Shown: piece after piece, positions 31,589 through 35,221 of the stretch
Layout of the letters: every line of letters starts with the position of its first letter
How positions within the stretch are numbered: position 1 is the stretch's first letter
Virus record (IMG/VR): IMGVR_UViG_3300048589_000236
Location: 1 to 35,221 of that record
From: a virus
Strand: one strand, 5' to 3'
Length of the DNA stretch: 35,221 nt
Translations under genes and position numbers: made by a program
Notes under the pieces: model-generated
The model's database searches: none
Told to the model about the DNA's origin: nothing
What the model saw: only the letters and a program-made list of their open reading frames with translations

Positions 31589-31673
31589 TACGCAGGGAGG
31601 GATTCGAACCCATCACGCCCTCTCGGGCACTAGTTTCTAAGACTAGCGTGTATACCAGTTCCACCACCCACGC
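31589..31673 (-). tRNA. tRNA-Leu(UAG)
   Basis: Long variable arm (TGCCCGAGAGGGCGTG), anticodon stem CTAGT/ACTAG with loop CTTAGAA, T arm ATGGG-TTCGAAT-CCCTC, acceptor GCGTGGG/CCTGCGT. A73 is followed by CCG. Confidence 0.9.
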
Positions 31674-31680
31674 ATGTGTA

Positions 31681-31920
31681 CTAGTAACACACTAGTACGT
31701 CGTTCACAATGACAAGTGCTTCGTCAAGGGACTTTCCCGACCAACCGATCATTTCCGCTTCATCGCTCTCTCCGAGGATTTCGTAGGAGTCGAACTCTAC
31801 TCCGGCCAGTCTCAGAAGTTCGTCTCTTGGGATCGAATGTCCTTCATAGACTTTCTCCCCGTTGACGTACATCTGAATCCAGTCGCCTGTGTCCCATTTG
31901 ATAAATGCGATCTTCGGCAT
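31681..31920 (-). CDS. Small acidic protein of unknown function
   Basis: ATG 31920 has GGAG upstream; 79 residues. It begins MPKIAFIKWDTGDWIQMYVN and continues with an acidic region (LLRLAGVEFDSYEILGESDE). No motif is recognised. It lies between tRNA-Leu(CAA) and tRNA-Leu(UAG). Confidence 0.7.
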   Translation of the reverse strand: MPKIAFIKWDTGDWIQMYVNGEKVYEGHSIPRDELLRLAGVEFDSYEILGESDEAEMIGWSGKSLDEALVIVNDVLVCY

Positions 31921-31971
31921 CTCGTCTCCTTCACTGAAATCAGTATACCCGATTTCCGACTACTTGTCAAG

Positions 31972-32060
31972 TGGTACCCCTCACAGGACTTGAACCTGTA
32001 CGCCGATCCCTCGGCTCCGGCGTTTGAGGCCGTCGTGTCTGCCAGTTCCACCAGAAGGGC
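31972..32060 (-). tRNA. tRNA-Leu(CAA)
   Basis: Class II tRNA: acceptor GCCCTTC/GAGGGGT, anticodon stem with loop CTCAAAC, long variable arm, T arm ACAGG-TTCAAGT-CCTGT, encoded CCA. Confidence 0.9.
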
Positions 32061-32061
32061 A

Positions 32062-32135
32062 TGGATCAGGGAATAGGATTCGAACCTATACAGATGGTTC
32101 CAAAGACCATCGGCCTACCGTTAACCGATCCCTGA
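32062..32135 (-). tRNA. tRNA-Gln(UUG)
   Basis: Acceptor TCAGGGA/TCCCTGA, D stem GGTT/GGCC with GU pairs, anticodon stem ATGGT/ACCAT with loop CTTTGGA, T arm ATAGG-TTCGAAT-CCTAT, T73 and encoded CCA. Confidence 0.9.
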
Positions 32136-32139
32136 ATGT

Positions 32140-32159
32140 GCCCGGACGCGTCTCCGGGC
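32140..32159 (-). other. Stem-loop between thyX and tRNA-Gln
   Basis: GCCCGGA and TCCGGGC form a 7-bp stem with a 6-base loop. There is no T tract on either side on the minus strand, so it may be a processing or attenuation hairpin downstream of thyX. Confidence 0.4.
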
Positions 32160-32202
32160 CTGTTCTTACGATGTGCAGTAGTCTGACGGCCCGTGCATTC
32201 TC

Positions 32203-32979
32203 CTAGACCTTCGGATGTTCGAACGAGACAGACGGAATCCCGTCACTCGCTCCATAGTTCACGGTTGCGTCGGCAAAGAGTGCCGGAGCAACATCTGAAA
32301 TCGCCTGATACACTTCCCATGCAAACTCTCTGATTGAGAGGTCCGCATGTTCGTTGGATCGCAGATTAATGATGTGCCGTGCGGCACGGCCATTCATGCT
32401 TACCATACCGTCGCTTCCAGCGGCATTCGGGAGCACAGCCCGTGCTGCTTCCTTGATGCGTTTCCGTGCAAGCGTTCCTTCATCGGAGTCGGACCCCGAC
32501 AGTGCCTGCAACGCTGTGTAGTAGTCTTGTGCGAGATTCGCCGCGCTTGTAAAGAGTGCAATGGCATCGTCGTCCTCCCGTAGCCGTGGTGGAACCACGA
32601 ATCGTAGATGAGCGTCCGTAAACCGTTGACTTTCGAAACTAAATCCCGTTCCTTCCCCATGTCGCACCAATTCAAGCTGCGAACTTCGGGGAAGGTCTGC
32701 CACCAGCATATTGAACCAGACGTGTTCGAGCACGCTTCCATGCTCATGCCCGATAATTTGCTCGGCAATATATTCCTGACGTGTCCGCCCTTGCGGATTC
32801 CGCCAACTGTGGTAGCACACACGGCCTGCCATTTCAACAATCGCCAGTGGATCATCCTTCGGATTCTCCGTAATCCATTTCACACCGCGATGATCTAGAT
32901 AGCGGCGGATTTCTGGCATGACCGGCTGTGTATACCCGACCAAAAAGACTTTTGGCCCCTCACGGTTAATCTGAACCAC
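32203..32979 (-). CDS. thyX: Flavin-dependent thymidylate synthase
   Basis: The start is GTG 32979 with AAGGAGG upstream; 258 residues. ThyX makes dTMP from dUMP with FAD and folate. HEHGSVLEHVWFNMLVADLP and the stretch beginning RHGEGTG and ending FSFESQRF (106-120) replace the usual RHR-x7-S signature with RHG plus a short insert. GMVSMNGRAARHIINLRSNE and ADLSIREFAWEVYQAI form the C-terminal region. Length is normal. It provides thymidine for phage DNA. Confidence 0.85.
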   Translation of the reverse strand: MVQINREGPKVFLVGYTQPVMPEIRRYLDHRGVKWITENPKDDPLAIVEMAGRVCYHSWRNPQGRTRQEYIAEQIIGHEHGSVLEHVWFNMLVADLPRSSQLELVRHGEGTGFSFESQRFTDAHLRFVVPPRLREDDDAIALFTSAANLAQDYYTALQALSGSDSDEGTLARKRIKEAARAVLPNAAGSDGMVSMNGRAARHIINLRSNEHADLSIREFAWEVYQAISDVAPALFADATVNYGASDGIPSVSFEHPKV

Positions 32980-32988
32980 ATTCCCTCC

Positions 32989-33078
32989 TTAGAGAACGAT
33001 TTGATCGGTCAATAGTGCCCATGCAAGGAGCGCAAAGAATACGCCCAAGAAAATCGCTGCAATCAGGTTCCAGTTCAT
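32989..33078 (-). CDS. 29-residue membrane peptide upstream of thyX
   Basis: ATG 33078 has GGAGAAA upstream (GGAAGGAGA). The peptide, starting MNWNLIAAIFLGVFFALLAW, is a single hydrophobic helix with a short polar end. It stops ten bases before the thyX start. A strong ribosome site and clean composition support expression; its function is unknown. Confidence 0.65.
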   Translation of the reverse strand: MNWNLIAAIFLGVFFALLAWALLTDQIVL

Positions 33079-33095
33079 ACGGTTTCTCCTTCCCG

Positions 33096-33170
33096 TGGTC
33101 GGGGATCAGGTACTCGAAACCTGTCCACATCGTCCCAAACGACGTGCGCTAACCCTTACGCTAAACCCCG
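33096..33170 (-). tRNA. tRNA-Pro(UGG)
   Basis: Acceptor CGGGGTT/ATCCCCG (one mismatch), anticodon stem CGTCG/CGATG with loop TTTGGGA, T arm CAGGT-TTCGAGT-ACCTG, A73 and encoded CCA. C1 agrees with a bacterial proline tRNA. Confidence 0.88.
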
Positions 33171-33174
33171 ATGA

Positions 33175-33507
33175 TTACCTTTTCTTGGGTAGGCTTTGTG
33201 CCAACCCGGACTTATTTCTTGCTCTATAGTTATAGGTTAAAGAGTGACAGTTTGGGCAGAGCACTTTTAAGTTTTCTTCTCTGCTGTTCTGATAGTCTCC
33301 ATCAATGTGATGAACTTCAAGTGTTACTTTTCCGGTAAACGGATTTATCGCGCCCCAACCGCATTCTTCACACGTATTTCCGCACCTTTCAAGCAAGTAA
33401 CGGCGCACATTCGCAGAGACGTCTATATGTATTATACCGCGATTTCCGCTTACAAGTCCCGCCTTCCACAAAGGAATGTAGTCGGCATACTTTATAACTT
33501 TTGGCAT
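33175..33507 (-). CDS. HNH homing-type endonuclease, paralog of the gene at 29227
   Basis: 110 residues. ADYIPLWKAGLVSGNRG, ANVRRYLLERCGNTCEECGW, VTLEVHHIDGDYQNSREENL and LCPNCHSLTYNYRARNKSG align over the length with the 29227 protein (LWKAG, RRYL, CGW, EVHHI.G, CPNCHSLT, RNK). Start ATG 33507 with a weak AAAAGG site. It lies next to tRNA-Pro. Confidence 0.85.
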   Translation of the reverse strand: MPKVIKYADYIPLWKAGLVSGNRGIIHIDVSANVRRYLLERCGNTCEECGWGAINPFTGKVTLEVHHIDGDYQNSREENLKVLCPNCHSLTYNYRARNKSGLAQSLPKKR

Positions 33508-33530
33508 GCGTATATAAACCTTTTCTCAGA

Positions 33531-33616
33531 TGGAGGACGATGTGCGATTCGAACGCACACAACCTTGCGGTTGGGAGGGATAGCAACCCTCTGGAATACC
33601 CTTATCCCAATCGTCC
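33531..33616 (-). tRNA. tRNA-Ser(GCU)
   Basis: Class II: acceptor GGACGAT/ATCGTCC, anticodon stem GAGGG/CCCTC with loop TTGCTAT, variable arm CCAACCGCAAGGTTG, T arm GTGCG-TTCGAAT-CGCAC, encoded CCA. Confidence 0.92.
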
Positions 33617-33620
33617 ACGG

Positions 33621-33703
33621 AGGATCAGGTGAGATTTGAACTCACATAACCTTTCGGTTAGATAGTTTTCAAGACTATTGGGCTACCGTTACCCCACTGA
33701 TCC
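33621..33703 (-). tRNA. tRNA-Ser(UGA)
   Basis: Class II: acceptor GGATCAG/CTGATCC, anticodon stem ATAGT/ACTAT with loop CTTGAAA, variable arm CTAACCGAAAGGTTA, T arm GTGAG-TTCAAAT-CTCAC. T73 is followed by CCG. Confidence 0.92.
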
Positions 33704-34079
33704 GAAGTGTTTTATCGTCTACTTTTTCAAACGTTACAATTCCCCGAGATACTTCTGCATGGCAGTTTGGGCAAATAGCATACATATTGCCGATGACATA
33801 TTCTCCACCCAATTTACCGGGTATATATCGGTGAATGTCAAACGTTTTTGTATAGCCACAACCCTCTACCATACACTCGGTAAAGTTGAACGTGTTTTTC
33901 AGCAAATTAAGGCGTTGTCTGGAACTGTTACCGTGAGAGTCTTTCGAATACGTCATCCCTCGGCGTGCCGTGTTGCTGCAAGCTCGGGAACAGTATTTCG
34001 ACGTTCTCTTTTCTGCTTTGTATGATTTCTCACACTGGTTGCATACTAGCTGCACGGTATCACTTCCTTGCATCACCAT
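33675..34079 (-). CDS. HNH endonuclease with N-terminal zinc finger
   Basis: The start is at one of two nearby ATGs (34079 or 34073), neither with a strong ribosome site. VCNQCEKSYKAEKRTSKYCS and RACSNTARRG form an N-terminal four-cysteine finger; CMVEGCGYTKTFDIHRYIPG, GNMYAICPNCHAEVSRG is the HNH core. The stop TAG lies inside the tRNA-Ser(UGA) gene, so the last eight or so codons overlap the tRNA. Confidence 0.72.
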   Translation of the reverse strand: MVMQGSDTVQLVCNQCEKSYKAEKRTSKYCSRACSNTARRGMTYSKDSHGNSSRQRLNLLKNTFNFTECMVEGCGYTKTFDIHRYIPGKLGGEYVIGNMYAICPNCHAEVSRGIVTFEKVDDKTLRISGVTVAQ

Positions 34080-34089
34080 CAAAAGATCA

Positions 34090-34368
34090 TTACTTGGTTT
34101 GTACCGGAGGAACGGGTTGGAACAACGCTCTGGTTTGTGCCGCTCGTTCGATACGTCCCTTGGCAATCATCTTCCGTTGTTGAATTGCTGCAATCCGCGA
34201 TTCAAGATCAGCAATCGACTGATTCGATGCGTCAATCTCTTGCACAGCGGTTGCTTCAAGTTGCTCTGTCAGTTCCGCGACTTCTGCGAGTTTCGCTTCC
34301 AGTGTCGTTTCAATCGTTGAACTGGTCGAAACCTTGGTCTTTTGTTTCACTGACGAAAGAATAGGCAA
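34090..34368 (-). CDS. Small coiled-coil protein
   Basis: The start is TTG 34368 with AAGGAGA upstream; 92 residues. Residues about 20-70 are a long coiled coil (TTLEAKLAEVAELTEQLEAT, SIADLESRIAAIQQRKMI). No family is recognised. The composition agrees with neighbours. Confidence 0.65.
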   Translation of the reverse strand: MPILSSVKQKTKVSTSSTIETTLEAKLAEVAELTEQLEATAVQEIDASNQSIADLESRIAAIQQRKMIAKGRIERAAQTRALFQPVPPVQTK

Positions 34369-34392
34369 CGTGTTCTCCTTTCACCTACTCGG

Positions 34393-34464
34393 TGGACCAA
34401 TGGGGATTCGAACCCCAATCTGACTACGTGCAAGGTAGTAGCTTTCCCGTTAAGCTATCGGCCC
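34393..34464 (-). tRNA. tRNA-Ala(UGC)
   Basis: Acceptor GGGCCGA/TTGGTCC includes the G3-U70 pair, the alanine identity element. Anticodon stem ACTAC/GTAGT with loop CTTGCAC; T arm TGGGG-TTCGAAT-CCCCA; A73 followed by CCG. Confidence 0.93.
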
Positions 34465-34709
34465 TCAGTGTGATATTGCGGACGCGTCTGCTCGACGTCA
34501 TCCCGAAACGCATGCTCTCCGATCTTCTCCATGAGTACCGTGTGGTACGGCTCAGGGAAGGCCGCTTGTGCATGCACGGCGGCATTCTTCAGTTGTTGCT
34601 TCATTTCCTCTGGATCGTCTGATGACACGGCTGCATAGATGCCGATAGTCAGAATTGCCAGCGAAATGTAGAGCGATTCGATTTCTACGTTCTGTTCAGC
34701 AAATCGCAT
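34455..34709 (-). CDS. Small protein between tRNA-Tyr and tRNA-Ala
   Basis: The start is ATG 34709 with GGAGG upstream, 84 residues (a second ATG three bases earlier is possible). It begins with MRFAEQNVEIESLYISLAIL and continues LTIGIYAAVSS, a hydrophobic helix, then an amphipathic DDPEEMKQQLKNAAVHAQAA region. TAG at 34455-34457 lies at tRNA-Ala positions 8-10, so the gene cannot end without the tRNA sequence. No family is recognised. Confidence 0.62.
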   Translation of the reverse strand: MRFAEQNVEIESLYISLAILTIGIYAAVSSDDPEEMKQQLKNAAVHAQAAFPEPYHTVLMEKIGEHAFRDDVEQTRPQYHTEGR

Positions 34710-34721
34710 CATTGCCTCCGG

Positions 34722-34803
34722 TGGGCTGGACAGGATTCGAACCTGTGAACCAGTAGGACGTGTTTTACAGACACGCTGCTTTGAGCCGCTTGCATACCAA
34801 CCC
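34722..34803 (-). tRNA. tRNA-Tyr(GUA)
   Basis: Acceptor GGGTTGG/CCAGCCC, anticodon stem CGTGT/ACACG with loop CTGTAAA, variable arm TCCTACTGGTT, T arm ACAGG-TTCGAAT-CCTGT; A73 followed by CCG, which overlaps the next gene's ribosome site. Confidence 0.92.
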
Positions 34804-34808
34804 AAGTG

Positions 34809-34959
34809 AACGCTTCGGTGAGGGATTTCTACCGTCTCTCTGCACAGCCGCCCGTCCAGCGGACCCGAAGCGTTAGGATTGCTTGCCGTCTCCGTGCAGG
34901 AGAACAGCCCGGTGCAATCAACCGTGAGCCTGTTTTTTGAGACGACTGCTCAACGTCTC
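34809..34959 (-). other. Gene-free interval with inverted repeats
   Basis: Between tRNA-Tyr and the tRNA-like element, 34804-34961 has no convincing gene. AACGCTTCGG (34809-34818) is repeated inverted at 34865-34874, a 10-bp stem with a 46-base loop. GAGACG (34939-34944) pairs with CGTCTC (34954-34959) beside six T on the plus strand. It could be a regulatory leader or a processing region. Confidence 0.4.
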
Positions 34960-34961
34960 GG

Positions 34962-35047
34962 TGGAGATGGTGGGAGTCGAACCCACGTTTCCGGCGATCA
35001 TCAAGGTTGTACCCTCGCATCTACCGGGCGAACACCAAAACATCCCC
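34962..35047 (-). ncRNA. tRNA-like element with tmRNA-like acceptor/T arm and no canonical anticodon arm
   Basis: Acceptor GGGGATG/CATCTCC pairs fully with a G3-U70 pair; T arm is GTGGG-TTCGACT-CCCAC; A73 is followed by CCG. The middle 54 bases form no D stem at the usual place. The only candidate anticodon hairpin is CGAGG-GTACAA-CCTTG with a six-base loop, so no anticodon can be read reliably. The 3' end matches the B. subtilis tmRNA 3' end as I remember it (ACGTGGGTTCGACTCCCACC), and the 5' GGGG.TG....GG..TTCG resembles its 5' end. It may be a reduced tmRNA-like RNA, a nonstandard tRNA or a pseudogene. Confidence 0.55.
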
Positions 35048-35103
35048 ATGCAGTCTCCGCAGGATTATTAAGACGGGTACCCTATGTCCCCTGCTTCTTC
35101 GAC

Positions 35104-35136
35104 TGGTGGACCTACTAGGACTCGAACCTAGAACCT
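35104..35136 (-). pseudogene. tRNA 3'-half fragment with CCA near the window edge
   Basis: A T arm CTAGG-TTCGAGT-CCTAG (35115-35131), acceptor strand TAGGTCC, A73 and CCA are clear. No matching 5' strand (GGACCTA) or canonical anticodon arm occurs in the 85 bases upstream. It could be a truncated tRNA or the 3' half of an interrupted tRNA continuing past the window. Confidence 0.65.
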
Positions 35137-35182
35137 ACGGTACTGCTTTTGCAAGGCGAATATACGGTTTTCCCTTCCCTTT

Positions 35183-35188
35183 ATTATA
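35183..35188 (-). promoter_or_regulatory. Possible -10 element upstream of the tRNA operon
   Basis: TATAAT on the minus strand, followed by AAAGGG, lies between the window edge and the tRNA fragment. No convincing -35 is seen at 16-18 bases. It may start the tRNA operon or be part of a longer AT-rich leader. Confidence 0.3.
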
Positions 35189-35221
35189 AACTCCGTGGTT
35201 AGGAGTAAGTGAATGGCAGTT

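Noticed and set aside
34829-35020. 63-codon minus-strand frame across the tRNA-like element
   Set aside because: Its sequence is arginine-rich and it crosses the RNA element; no ribosome site.
1-35221. CRISPR arrays, insertion sequences or defence islands
   Set aside because: No regular spaced repeats, transposase or known defence gene is visible.

Overview
The window is part of a double-stranded DNA tailed bacteriophage genome with siphovirus-type architecture. It carries a 1293-residue tape measure, a tail-tube protein, a frameshifted tail assembly chaperone pair, an HK97-type head, an SPP1-like portal and a large terminase, with no sign of a contractile sheath. There is no integrase, repressor or host gene. 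Translation signals are bacterial: AGGAG-type ribosome sites, ATGA and TAATG overlaps, and a consensus sigma70-like promoter. The host cannot be named from the sequence. Base composition is moderate apart from one strongly GC-rich block of about 0.9 kb.

Layout. Positions 1-24174 are minus-strand virion and lysis genes; transcription runs right to left, so gene order is from high to low coordinates. It begins with two related helix-turn-helix proteins (terminase small subunit and a relative), a zinc-motif protein, and a mosaic adhesin/connector-like cassette. Large terminase, portal, scaffold, major capsid protein, decoration protein, head-tail connectors, tail terminator and major tail protein follow. 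Then come the chaperone (G and -1 frameshifted GT), tape measure, a large FnIII-type tail protein, tail hub, an OB-fold tip protein, a lysozyme-like small protein, two membrane proteins (holin candidates) and a two-domain endolysin. Positions 24349-28983 are a plus-strand early/replication operon: primase-helicase, small proteins, deoxyribosyltransferase-like protein, dNMP kinase and an HNH nuclease. It ends in a strong hairpin terminator at 28987-29006 that also serves the opposing operon.

Positions 29112-35221 are a minus-strand tRNA operon. I read 19 tRNA genes that fold, one decayed tRNA, two tRNA 3'-half fragments and one aberrant tRNA-like element. They are interleaved with four free-standing HNH nuclease genes, thyX and several very small proteins. 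Protein genes are packed so tightly that some stop codons lie inside the following tRNA gene.

The genes fit a virulent phage that makes deoxynucleotides (ThyX, dNMP kinase, deoxyribosyltransferase-like), replicates with its own primase-helicase, supplements host tRNAs, builds a head and long tail, and lyses with holin plus endolysin. The most unusual points are the tRNA-like element at 34962-35047 with a tmRNA-like 3' end, the CCG (not CCA) ends on a subset of tRNAs, stop codons inside tRNAs, the GC-rich block whose edges fall inside two open reading frames, and hairpins with TATAAT loops or arms at the 3' ends of the capsid and tail-tube genes.
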